A DNA stretch of 64,000 bases from Hirsutella rhossiliensis (taxonomy: Eukaryota; Ascomycota; Sordariomycetes; Hypocreales; Ophiocordycipitaceae). The translations under genes and the position numbers were made by a program. The notes under the pieces were generated by a model that worked only from the letters and a program-made list of their open reading frames with translations, was not told the DNA's origin and ran no database searches. The stretch covers positions 1,550,001-1,614,000 of the forward strand of contig NW_025408678.1 of the NCBI RefSeq assembly GCF_020360975.1, read 5' to 3'. This document shows positions 1-10,457 of this stretch, one piece after another. How positions within the stretch are numbered: the stretch's first letter is position 1; every line of letters starts with the position of its first letter.

Positions 1-1
1 C

Positions 2-171
2 GCAGGCAAAAGTGGAATGCACACTCTAACAAGTGCACTACAAGTGACACATATCTGTCTGACACCCGCCTTCCCAGCATTTATAGGCATTATGGTCTAG
101 ATGTCGGAAAGGCCGCAGTCATTGGATGTGTGTACCAATTTTATGGGAGTGTGCATTCCACTTTTGCCTGC
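2..171. repeat. 170-bp inverted-repeat element (MITE-like)
   Basis: Bases 2-26 and 147-171 are perfect 25-bp inverted repeats that begin with GCAGGCAAAAGTGG. They enclose about 120 bp with no coding sequence. This is the shape of a small non-autonomous DNA element. The left flank lies outside the window, so no target duplication can be checked. The right arm and the bases after it (about 154-190) also resemble the 3' end of the short LTR-like unit at 14,363-14,452, so the pair could instead be two opposed fragments of that unit. Confidence 0.6.
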
Positions 172-425
172 ATGGCGCGACGGCCTTCGCGCCTCTTAAT
201 CCACCAAGTTGCAGCTAGACCTAAGATATGGTAGGAGGATATGCATAACATGTTTTAGCTTTCTCTACAGTTATAGCTAGGTTGCAAATATAGACTATAC
301 AAAGAGGGCCATAGCCTACTTAGAAGCTCGTTGTTAAAACATAATCTTTCTACTAACGACTTCCGTTTATATCGACACTCAACAATCTCGCGCTGACTTC
401 TAATACCACGCTATATCTCCGCAAC
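172..425. other. Intergenic region upstream of the crystallin-like gene
   Basis: This spacer has ordinary base composition, with CpA and TpG present, so it is not mutated like the central repeats. Bases 174-193 form a perfect 7-bp stem (GGCGCGA / TCGCGCC) with a 6-base loop. The remainder should hold the promoter and 5' UTR of the gene starting at 426. No clear TATA box is seen. Confidence 0.4.
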
Positions 426-960
426 ATGCAGACCTCTCACCTCCTAGCCCTTATGGCATCCCTCTTGGCTATGGTCTTGGCAACCACTGTAGATGTACCG
501 CTTACTCCGTTTTATGAAGTAACACTCTACGAAGACTATAACCAGGGTGGCAGGACTTTCCTACCCGAGCTCTATAAGTGTGGTATGTCGATCCCCTGTT
601 GGTCGGTAACGTGAATAATCTAGGAGTCTATGCAATGCATAGGGGAAAAGGTCCTCGCTAATGGTCATGCTAATATAGTCGACGTGCCGACGGATTTCAA
701 CGATGTTACTTCTTCGTTTCAAATAAGCGATCCTTCTATCTCCTGCATCTTCTTTCTGTAAGTACTACATAAAGATTTCCGACTTAAATCGGCCAATTAT
801 ACCCGATATCTTAGGGTAAGATAAAATGGTAACTAATAAGCTTAGGGACTATGGATGTAACGGGAAATCATTTACCTCTGGCAGCGATGGCAATGTTCCG
901 GACGGCTTCAATGACGTTATTAGCTCCGTTAAATGCGATTGGGCCAACAATTCTCACTGA
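426..960 (+). CDS. Secreted beta/gamma-crystallin-like protein (3 exons)
   Basis: Proposed exons are 426-582, 643-757 and 846-960, with introns 583-642 (GTATGT..TAG) and 758-845 (GTAAGT..TAG, branch-like CTAAT just before the acceptor). Phases fit exactly and give 128 aa. Residues 1 to about 20 are a hydrophobic signal peptide. Two Greek-key-like halves follow. Each starts with an aromatic/glycine motif (YEDYNQGGRTF at 35-45; LDYGCNGKSF at 91-100) and ends with an Asn-Asp-x-x-Ser-Ser motif (72-77 and 113-118). That is the (N/D)(N/D)xx(S/T)S double-clamp Ca2+ site of microbial beta/gamma-crystallins. Cysteines at 52, 87, 95 and 121 could form disulfides. The family fold is inferred from these motifs. 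The role is unknown; an extracellular Ca2+-binding or cell-wall/stress protein is plausible. Intron 1 is the least certain part of the model. Confidence 0.75.
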
Positions 961-2042
961 ATCACTCGGTCTCGCGAAGGAGAGATCAAAAGTGGGCATA
1001 ATGTATTGGTGGCAAGCTCTGTCGACGTGATGCCTTGCAAATATTAGTCGTTCAATCTTTTACCGATAGTCTTATCGTAAGCTTCTGAAGATATTCCCAC
1101 GACAGAGAATGGTCACGTCTTAAAAAGATTCGGCGATATATAGCATTTAAACCATATATTTGGCTCCCGCACGGCCATCCTGACCGTACAGAAAGCGCCT
1201 GCGGGAATAGAAGTAAAAAACTGGACGAGGCCATTGTTACCGTTGATGCCTTACGTACCATAATCCAGCTCTATAGCCCCCAGCTCTGCCGTCGTTTTAT
1301 TGCAGGTAGCTATTTAAAACTTATAATGGTGATGACTTGTCTATGCGTGCGCCATTCTATGCCTTATGTCAGAATTGCACTCCGCAGCTGCTCGCGCTGT
1401 CTGCGCCTACAATGTGAGAAAGAGCTAATAATCAGCTGTCGGAGGACTGCGATGTCATATAGTAAATCAGGAGGAGTACAATGGCTTCTTGCTGCCTGTC
1501 TGTGGCTTGTGGTGCAACTCGAATTGATACCCTTGTTTCCAGGACCTGGCCACGAGGTCTGGATCAGCCTGCTCATCGGTGTATCCTCTACCCTCGCCCC
1601 CAGCCGGCTGCGCCTTGCCGCTCGATGAACACCCAGCCTCAGCTCTGTCCAGTCAGAGCGAGCAAGGATCGTCTTATGCTTCCCTCGGCAACATGGCTGA
1701 CCGGATAGAGCCGCGTTCGTTTCACGTGGCCTCGTGACCACGCGATTGATAAACCCTCTTCGCCCCCTTTCCAACCATCCCTGACCTCGGCACCGCTTCA
1801 GACGCACCGACACACACGTCCTCCTCACCGCAGCTACAGGAGCATCCCTGGTTGTCGCAAAAGCAGAACTCCACGGCCCTTGTCTGCAATTGACCCTCCC
1901 CCCTTGTTCCCGACTGGGGCTCGTTCCTCTTCCTCTCCTCATATTCAATATTTGTGCCGTTGTCGTCTTTGATTTCCTCTTCTTCATGCATAGACTATAT
2001 ATACACACATAGATATATAGACACGCGTCCAGCCAGCCCACT
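961..2042. promoter_or_regulatory. Intergenic region; promoter of the cyclase gene at its right end
   Basis: No convincing gene is seen; open frames on either strand here lack family features and overlap each other. The last 600 bp are pyrimidine-rich on the plus strand, as is common in fungal promoters and leaders. A TATATATA box lies at 1996-2003, about 40 bp before the ATG at 2043. Confidence 0.45.
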
Positions 2043-3747
2043 ATGTCGGACATGAAAGCCACCGTCGAGCCCACCAACAAGGGCTTCAGCGTGTGCGGCT
2101 ACGAGAAAATCGAGTACGACTTTGAGTTCCTCGACGGCGTCTTCGACATGGCCAGCCCGCAGCTTGCCGCCTGCTACCAGCAATGGGACCGCTGCCTGGC
2201 CGTCATGGACCTCAACATGTTCACCCTCTACGGCGACCAGGTGCAGCGATACTTTGACCACCACGGCATCGAGCTGCGCGTCCACAAGACCTTGATTGGG
2301 GAAAAGGCAAAGAGCATCGACACACTGCTCAAAATCTTCGACACCATGAACGACTTTGGCGTCTACCGCAAAGAGCCCGTCCTCGTGGTCGGTGGCGGGC
2401 TCGTGACTGATGTTGCTGGGTGAGATATGTCCAAGAGCTCCCTTTCACTCTCCCCCTGACGATCAGGATGACGACGATGCCGATGAAAGCGAGAATGAGA
2501 AGATTGCTGTGAAGTAGCGGTGGATTTGACAACCTGAGGCTGACAGTCCCCTGATCCTGCCCCTGATATAGCTTCGCCTGCGCCGCCTACCGCTGCAACA
2601 CAAACTACATCCGCATCCCAACCACCGTCATCGGCCTCATCGATGCGTCCGTCTCCATCAAGGTGGCAGTCAACTATTCCCGCTACAAGAATCGCCTAGG
2701 CGCCTACCACGCGCCCGTCCACACCTTTCTCGACTTCACCTTTTAGCGAACCCTGCCGACGGGCCAGATCCGCAACGGCTTTGCCGAGTCATCAAGATCT
2801 CATCATGCGCCGACAAGAAGACGCTCGATCTGCTTGACCAGCATTGCGAGGCCCTCATCGACACTGGCGTCGGCCGCGCCGACGATGCCTCGGTGGAGTT
2901 GAGAGAGGCGGCTGATCGCATCTGCCGCGCCGGCATCTGTGAGATGCTGAAGCTTGAGACGCCAAATCTGCACGAGATTATGCTCGATCGCGTCATTGCA
3001 TATGGCCACACGTAAGTATTTCCCCTCCCCTTTCACGTCGTCGGCGGTGTCGTCGCGGTTCGAAAATGTGCTTGTGTCTCCATCATAACGACCGCCGCGT
3101 TGCCGAGGGTCGTCCAGCTCACCAGCAAAACAGCTGGTTTCCCCTGCACGAGCTCGTCCCAGATCCTCCCCTGCGCCACGGGCACGCTATCTCCATCGAC
3201 ATGGCCTACTCGGCCACTCTCGCCCACGTCCACGGCCTCCTCTCCGCCGATGACCACATGCGCCTGCTGCGCCTCATTTCCCGCGCCGGCCTCTCCATGG
3301 ACCACGCCCAGTTCGACGGCCCGCTGCTGCAGAAGGGCCACGGCCTCCATCCTCAAGACGCGCGACGGCAGACTGCGCACTGCCGTGCCCGTCAGCCCCA
3401 TGGGCGAGTGCGTCTTCCTCAACGACGTCACCCACGACATGTGCGCTGCCCTCGAAGCGCACAAGGCTCTGATGCGCCAGTTTCCCCGCAGCGGAGAGGG
3501 CCTCGACGCCGTTGTCGACGCGAGCGACACGGGCTACACCGTCCACGGCAAGCCCCTCGAGGCTGAGGCCGTGGACCGGTCACAGCAGAAAGGCGCCAAG
3601 GTGCCCGTCAGCGGTCACAATGACCACATTAACGGCCATGCGAATGGTCACGCCAGCAATGGCGTTCCTGGTGGGTTGGAGGACAGCATAGACAAGCCCG
3701 GCCACGGCGCTCCGAGGTTCGCAGTGGCTGTTGTGGATGGAAATTGA
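2043..3747 (+). pseudogene. Sugar-phosphate cyclase (EEVS/DDGS family), disrupted
   Basis: Exons are 2043-2419, 2572-3011 and 3134-3747; introns 2420-2571 and 3012-3133 have GT/AG ends and matching phases. The product resembles 3-dehydroquinate-synthase-like cyclases that act on sedoheptulose 7-phosphate (2-epi-5-epi-valiolone synthase, or desmethyl-4-deoxygadusol synthase of the mycosporine pathway). Visible motifs are GGGLVTDVAG (NAD site), [32 protein letters not shown] (metal-binding Glu) and RHGHAISIDMA (metal-binding His). The C-terminus ends in a His/Asn/Gly-rich tail. The frame is broken three times: TAG at 2744-2746 where the family has Leu; one base missing after 2788; one extra G in 3335-3337. 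All other conserved segments are present, so this is a recent pseudogene or a set of sequence errors. No mycosporine-pathway partner gene is seen beside it. Confidence 0.8.
2744..2746 (+). other. In-frame stop in the cyclase gene
   Basis: The TAG falls between the conserved DFTF and RTLPTGQIRNGFAE segments in the exon 2 frame set by the splice site at 2572. The family normally has a Leu here. Confidence 0.85.
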
Positions 3748-4424
3748 AATGAGCGGTAGTTGGACAGGTTCTTGGGTTTAAGACGCCAATTGTCCTGTCA
3801 TCCCTCTCTCTCACCAGAGCTGTGCGTTGTGAAGAAAAAGACAAGAAGGGAAGAAAAGCGCACTCAGCATATGCAGAGAAGCGCCCCAGGCAAGGCGACC
3901 TTTCATGGTTTCACGCCATGCCGTTCAACCTAATACATACCCGATGGCTTTTACGACATGAACGGTAGGGCCGGAGAGTCTCGCCCCCATCCACCTTGCA
4001 AGTCGCGTGACATGTGCCGTGTAACTGATTGCTTCCGCGGGTCCGTGACATTGGCCCACGTTGTTACATCAACATGTAGGAATCAACATTAGCGTAGAGC
4101 CACAATCAATAGAGATGCCAGACAAGAACAAAGTAGAGCAAGGGCATTGGATCGTCTCTGGCCCAGTGGCGCCAGTGGCAGACTGCTGCATCTAACGGAT
4201 ACATGAGGGCACGATGACGGGGATGAGACAGCGGCAGCATCTTGCATTCGATTCAGCTCTCGCTCCGGCGATGAGCACAAGGGCCCAGCTTGATGTTGGA
4301 CCCTTGCTGAATACGAGGAGAGGTGTCCCGATCTTTGCTCTCCTCTCCATGCTGCCTGTTGCCAGGGGAGCACCATTTGCCGCACGACGCTGCCATAGGG
4401 ATCGCGGACAGGGCCATGTCCCGT
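3748..4424. other. Intergenic region between convergent genes
   Basis: These are the 3' flanks of the cyclase pseudogene (plus strand) and homoserine kinase (minus strand). The sequence is balanced in composition and carries no RIP pattern. It should hold both 3' UTRs and polyadenylation signals. No further gene is recognised. Confidence 0.4.
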
Positions 4425-5611
4425 CTATCGCACAACGTGAGAGCCCTCGGCCGGCTCCAGGACCTTCCACTCGCAGGCCAGCTCATTGTTTTCGTTGTGC
4501 TGCCGCAAGGTGTCGATGATTCGGCTCGCAATTTCCTCAAAGTGGCTCGTGGCCAGCGCCAGGATGGTGGGGCCAGCCCCCGAGAGGCAGACGCCGAGGA
4601 AGCCGGGCTGGCTCTTGGGCGATATGGACTCGACCACCTCGGTGAGCCCGGGAATGAGCACTTGGCGGTACGGCTGGTGGATCTTGTCCTGCATGGCGAG
4701 GTGGATGAGCTCGGGGTTGGGAGGGGACTGACCCAGGGCCACGGGGAGCAGGGCTATACGCTGCAGGTTGAATGTCTGCCCGTCACTTTCCGTCAGCAAT
4801 GGTCCTCCGAGGCATCATAGAGCCGCATACCACGTCCTGCCGAGCATACTTGTCCGGCAGCACTGCTCGGGCTTCGTGTGTGGGGACGACAAAGTCGGGA
4901 ATAATGGCCACGGCTTTGATCTCCTCGGCCCAGCGGAACCGGATGTGGTGACCAATGCCGCGGGGCGGAGTCGGGGGCTTCTCGCCCGTGTCGACTCCGC
5001 CCGCCGGTGAGGGAAGCACCTCGCTCAGGGGGATCTCGGTGCGGGCGAGGTCTTCGGGCCGCAGGGGCATGAGGTACGTTCCGACGAAGCCGCCGAAGAG
5101 GGCGGCGCCCACGTTGTCAGGGTGGCGCTCTGCGCGTCGGTCAGCCTATTGACTCGGAAGAGGGTGGGAAAGCGGGCTGAGTACCAATCATGAGGCAGTA
5201 GTCAAAGAGTCGGTCGAGGTCGAGATGGTGCAGGCCGCCAGCCTCCTTCCCCAGCAGGACGCCAGCCACGACGGCGGCACCCGAGCTGCCGAGGCCGCGG
5301 CCAAGAGGGATTGGATTCTTGATGTGGACATGGGTCTCGGGCGGAAAGGCGCGTTGGTCGTGGCAGCGCAGGACGTAGAGGGCGACTCTGGTGATGAGGT
5401 TGCTCTGCGGGTCGAGGCTGATGTCGTCGGACCCCCGACCCTGGCCCTCGTACGTCAGGCGGCAGTTGAGCGGGTGGCCAGACGCGCCGCCCTTGGAGCG
5501 GTCGATGGTGACGTGCAGCTCGAGGTAGACGCTGAGGGCGAGGCCGATAACGTCGAAGCCGGGGCCGATGTTGGCGCTCGAACACGGCGTCTTGATGACG
5601 AACGACTCCAT
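4425..5611 (-). CDS. THR1: Homoserine kinase (3 exons, intact)
   Basis: This enzyme phosphorylates L-homoserine with ATP on the threonine branch of aspartate-family amino acid synthesis; it is cytosolic in fungi. On the minus strand the exons are 5611-5185, 5129-4831 and 4775-4425, with two 55-bp introns (5184-5130 and 4830-4776, GT/AG). The splice at 5185/5129 restores the family stretch CLMIERHPDNVGAALFGG. The total is 358 aa, the usual length for fungal homoserine kinase. All three GHMP-kinase motifs are present: KTPCSSANIGPGFDVIG near residues 7-23, NPIPLGRGLGSSGAA near 99-113, and GVCLSGAGPTILAL near 303-316. The C-terminus ends with WKVLEPAEGS. The ATG at 5611 was chosen because the conserved ESFVIKTPCSS starts right after it; an in-frame ATG at 5668 would add 19 unconserved residues. 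A RIP-mutated LTR begins only 378 bp upstream. Confidence 0.93.
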
Positions 5612-5988
5612 CACCAGTCCGCTCCCTGGACGAGTGGATCTGTGACGGTCCGCCGAGTGCAACCTCAATCGCCGGCCTCGTTGTTTTTGCGTTGAGTCGA
5701 TGTCGGGGGCTGTGACTATGCTCAGACTGGGTCGATGTCTTGTCGAGTTGAGGATTGACGATGCGACCGAAGCCGAAGCCGGCGAATTTCCAGAGCAAAT
5801 TTCATCGCTATAGTGCCGGCAGCTATAGCGGACGCGAGCCCCTAGCGGCGGGTAGCGACAGGCGGCCCCAGCACGCTGGTTCGGCCGCTCGACCAGCTCC
5901 GCTGCAAGTCTAAACTAATTATTAGTCAGCGGGTCACGATGGCCTCAGGGCGGTGGGCGAACATTCAACATGTCGCGAGGGCTCAACT
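5612..5988 (-). promoter_or_regulatory. Upstream region of homoserine kinase
   Basis: This is 377 bp between the start codon and the retrotransposon border. The composition is mixed and not RIP-mutated. The promoter must lie here or inside the LTR. No TATA box is obvious. Confidence 0.4.
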
Positions 5989-6465
5989 TCTCGCGTAGAG
6001 AGATGCGAGAAGTGCATGAAAAATGCACGAAGGTGAAATTAGAAGTAAGGGGTCGGACAGGCAAGGCAGAGAGATTTGATTCTTGCGGGAGCAGCAATAA
6101 AGGTAGGGGAGTGATTGTTATATTGCCTTAATTGTCCTTCTTTTCTCTATCCAACGCCTCTCTTTATACCCGTCTAGCATCTTAATTAATAAAGAAGATC
6201 CTGCTTAAAGAAGCTACTAATATCCTTTTAACTACCGAGCTTTTTGCTAGTTTTTCCCCTCCTTTCTAGCCGTTGCCGGCATATCCGTCTTATCTCTCGC
6301 TACCTCTATAGGAAGCTATCGCTACTTCTACTTCCCCTCTTACCCCTACCCTCCTCTTTACACCTCTTTTTAGCTCCTTCCTTAGAACTTATTTTTTAGC
6401 TTCCTAGGTCCCTCGTACTAAGGGATATCTCTAAGAACTACGAAATTAGGCTACGCTTCGCGATA
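5989..6465 (-). repeat. LTR A (3' LTR of M1)
   Basis: This 477-bp LTR on the minus strand begins in plus-strand reading TCTCGCGTAGAGAG and ends CTTCGCGATA. Its outer 120 bp, next to the genes, still contain CpA and TpG, while the inner part is mutated. Confidence 0.85.
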
Positions 6466-9400
6466 TACCCCCTTAGCTATAGCCTGCCCTTATAGAAAGG
6501 GTAAAGCTAAATACCTAGGCCGGTAAGCGTATAGAGGAGGTCTTAGTCTATACTTATCCCTTACTTAAGAAATCCGGGTTTTAGCCCTAGGCTCTTTTAG
6601 ACCTACTTTAGGAAAAGGGGCCTAAGGAGGAAATTAAGTCCTATAAGAAAGGGGGGCTTCTCTAAGGATAAGTCCTTAAAAAAGGGGCCTTTAAGAAGAA
6701 TAAGTCCTAATTAAGCTAGAGGCCCTCTTTTAGGATAAGTCCTAATTCCTCTCTTTAGCTATAGACGTCTCCTTCCTCTTATATACTATTAGCTCCTCTT
6801 ATAGACTCTTAAGGTAGGCTTCTAAGGATAGCTTCTCTTAAACGTCTTCTAGCCTAATTTACTATAAAAAGATAGCTAGCTTTTACTTTAGTAAGGGCTT
6901 CGTAAGACTATTAGCTTTTATTAATACTATTAGAACTTAATAGACGGAAATAAGTCCCCTTTAGACCTTTTAGCGTAACTAATACTAGTAGATATCGATA
7001 TACTATAGCTAGGTTAATAGCTTACTATTTTCCGTAAGAATTCGTATAGTCTATATATTATTAAATTCTATAGTTAATAGGGTCGGAATTTATAGTTATA
7101 GAGATATTAATAGCCGGCTAAGGAAAATCGCTTCTTTTAACGCTTTTAAAAGAGCTAGTAGCTCTGCCTCTATACTAGAAGTTATAACGGTAGCTTACTT
7201 CGAAGCTCTCTAAGTAATAGTTCCTCTAAAAAGGGATATAATATACCCTTATAAGCTCTTTCTATCTAAGGAATTATCTATAAAGGATAAATCGCTCGAA
7301 TAAAGAAAGATTTTAGCAGCTAATTTCCTTCCCTACCCTCTTAGGCGTAGACTATATAATCTTATTAAATAGAAATAAAGGATTACTTAGTCTACTACTT
7401 CTTAGTGCTTAGGGCTAGGATTCTAGTTATACTTAGCTAGCTAGGAGACTATAAAAGAGATATCCGGTTTAATAGAAATAGCTAAAAAAAGCAAGGAGCT
7501 TACCTTTTATTAATATTAGTATTTCTCTTACTCCTTAGCTTAAAAGGACGGATTAAGTAAAAGCTCTTTATTTAATATAAGCGTAGAGGGAAGCTTCTTA
7601 TTAAGGGAATTAGGGAGGAATTTATAAGCGACCTTATTAATATAAGCGTCCTAGGTAAGCTAGATAGTCCGTTAGGACCTATTTTAAAGGATTCGTATCC
7701 CTAAGAACTACTTTAGCTCCCTTAGCTTAGTTATCTTATACCTTTATTATAGGCCTTATATAGCCTCCTTAGTAGTAGCTTCTTCCTCTTTTAAGTAGGC
7801 CTAGATAATATTATTAACGTAAAAGAAGACTATAACTTTACCCTTCTATATTATACACGGTTCTTAAAGGACTTTCTTAAAGCCTAGGGCTTTAAGGGAA
7901 CCTATTAAATACTATTACTAAAGAAGGGGTAATCTTCGTAGTCTATATAGAGCTTTCCTAAGCTATAGAACCTTTCCTAGCTTTTAAAAGCTTAGTAGAA
8001 GGCGTATATAGATAACTTCTTCTTCCTTAAGTAGGCAGTTAATAAAGGCGTTAACTATATCTATCTAATTAAGCTCGAGGTCGAATTCTACTACTATAGC
8101 TATAAGGGTCTAAAAAGATATCCCTACTAAGGTAGTTGCCTTAGTAGGTAAATCTACTTTTTCCTATTAATTCTTATAGATAACTAGCTAGGCTTTATAC
8201 TTTTAAAGGAAGCTATATTTATTAGTCTTATAGATAAAGACCTACTTATAGCTAAGGACCTATTTTCCTCTTACCTTTTCCTTAAGGACCTCTTCGAAAG
8301 ACCCTATCTCTTTATATAAAGCTAGGTAGTCTTTCTAGGCCTAGAAAAACTAGTCTCTAAAAGGGTGTCTTTCTAGCTACTTTTAGTTTACTAGTAGGTC
8401 CGGGAGGTCTCTTTTATATACCTTCCTTACTAATAGCTATAGCTTAAAGAGCCGGCTTACTATAAATACTCTATAGGAACCGTCTTTTATAGGCGTTAGA
8501 TAAAAGTCGGAAAAACGATTAAAATAAGGGAGAGGTTAGTCTTCTTTAGTAACCGTATTAGGCCCTATACCTTCCTTTACTTCTTAAAGTAGGGATAAAA
8601 AGGCAGCCGGGTAATCCTTTAAGAGAGGTGCCTTTCCTACCCCCTTAAGGGTCGATATAAGAAGACTAATAGAGAAAGCTACTTTTAGATCTTCTTTTTA
8701 TTCTATAAGAGGAGGCGTAGGAAGGTAGGCGTATTCTAGCTCTACCGCTTTCCTATAGTCTCCTTCTTCGTTTAGATTATCTAATCTAATAGCTTCCTCT
8801 TCTTCTTTAAAGTTAGCGTTATCCTTAACTACTTTAACGTCGGTTTCTTCTTCCGTTTCCTTATCTAGGGCCTCTTCTTATAACTATTAAGAAGGGGGAA
8901 TTTAGATCTTTTAAATTAGCTAATATTATAAGAGTAAGAGGGGCTATTATTCCTTCTTTTCGTTAAAGAAGCTAGATTCATCGAAAATTATATCCCTAGT
9001 TAAAATAACCTTCCTTAGAAGAGGAATCTAGATCTAGAAGATATTTATAGAATTATAACTAACGAGGTAACTAATAAAGGCTCTAGGATTAAACTTTCTT
9101 TTCTTCTTCCTTTTTAGCTATATATTAGTAGTTATAGCGTATACCTTATAGCTATAAGTATAAAGGTAGGCTAGCGAGGCCCTCTTCTTTATAAAGAGCT
9201 CGAGGGGTAATTTCTAGTCTATTCCTTAGGTCTTAATAAGGGTCTCTAGGTCCCTATAGTCCCTTAGGCCCCTAGGGTCCCTTAGGGTCCGGTTTTAAAG
9301 GTAATAAGCGGTCTTAATAACTTCCCTTTAAAGGTTATATAGAAGCCTTATAGTAAGTCTTATCGTATAGGCCCTTTCTATTATAGCACCCCTTAATCTT

Positions 9401-10083
9401 TCTACCCCTCCGTTCTAGGCCTAGGTATTTAGTGCTAACGGTAGGGGTAAAATACCCTTTTTTCGAAGCTAATTTAAGATATCCTTTATAAATAGCTCTC
9501 TATTAAACTATATCTTCTTTACCTTATAGCTAAAGTAGGATTTTATCTAGTTAATAAAGTCTTAGAGGGCAAACTAGTTATACTTACTTAGGTAGGTCCT
9601 TAAGAAATAAGGGAAAACTATCCTTAAAAAAGCATCTATAAAAAGCATTACCCTAACGAAGCTTTCTTAGTTCTTAGAGACATCGGTCTAGTCGACCTAA
9701 ATTTCCTTATATAGCTAGTCTAGCTATAAAGGCGTTCGTTTAGAAATTCGTCTCTTAGTCTTTCCTTAGCTATAGTATTTATATTCGACGGTCTTTAGGC
9801 CCCTTATTCGTACGCCTTATTATTAACCTAGCTTATATAAAGCTAGGGGGCCTAGGTAACTAAGTCGTGCGTACTAAAGAAGACCGTCTCCTTAGCCTAC
9901 TAGAAGAGGGTCCTATAAACCTACCCTCCTTTAAGTAGGGAAAGCTAACTTCTTAAGTAGTTCCTTCTTAAGGATAGGTCGGAATTTAAGAATAAATTAA
10001 CTAAATCTTTCCTCGATAAGCCTAATAGTCTAATTCTTCTAGACTAGCCTCGTAGGCTTAGACGTTATATCTTAGAAGATTCC
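5989..10083 (-). mobile_element. Family A Ty1/Copia copy M1 (5'-truncated, RIP-mutated)
   Basis: The copy lies on the minus strand. Its 3' LTR (5989-6465) is followed by a complementary polypurine tract (tacccccttagc) and then, read leftward in the element, RNase H, reverse transcriptase, integrase and part of the upstream coding region. It aligns base by base with the reverse complement of P1 to P4. TAG/TAA stops fill every frame. At 7810-7821 the YVDD active site of reverse transcriptase has become YVNN. The copy stops at 10083, where a Gypsy LTR starts; its 5' part is not found elsewhere in the window. Confidence 0.85.
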
Positions 10084-10457
10084 TATTACGACTATAGTTT
10101 AGCGAACCGCGGGGACTAGTATATATTATAAGGATACGTAATATAGGGAGCAAGGAATATTAAACGGACTAATAGGCTAATTAAGTTTAGAGCGACGGGT
10201 TACTTTAGCGCTCTAACGCTCTACGGCTAGGATTATAGGATCGCTCTAGCGCTTTAGCGCTCCTAGGCTACGGGATTACCTAGTGCTCTTAGCGATCTAG
10301 GGAAGCTCTTAAAATATATAAGGAAGGAATAGAATACTCCTTTAAATAAATAGCTCGATAGCTTTTAATATAGATCTTTATTACGATTCTATCTTTAATT
10401 TTAATTACCTAGTTATAGTCTACGGTCTATAACCTCTAACTTATTATTAACGTAATA
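10084..10457 (+). repeat. Probable 5' LTR of the Gypsy fragment
   Basis: It begins TATTACGAC (RIP form of TGTTACGAC) and ends ACGTAATA (RIP form of ACGTAACA), a matching inverted pair of ends. The right end is inferred from this pairing only, since no second LTR is present. Confidence 0.45.

Noticed and set aside
172..232. Possible tRNA gene (TGGCGCGACGG, CTCTTAATC)
   Set aside because: D-arm-like hairpin is good but no anticodon stem, T arm or acceptor pairing can be formed.
1364..2080. Long minus-strand open frame (238 codons) between the crystallin-like and cyclase genes
   Set aside because: It runs over the cyclase promoter and start, lacks any known motif, and is rich in Arg/Cys as expected for an antisense frame.
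3033..3546. Minus-strand frames opposite the cyclase exon 3
   Set aside because: Shadows of a GC-rich coding strand; the plus-strand frame has the conserved residues.
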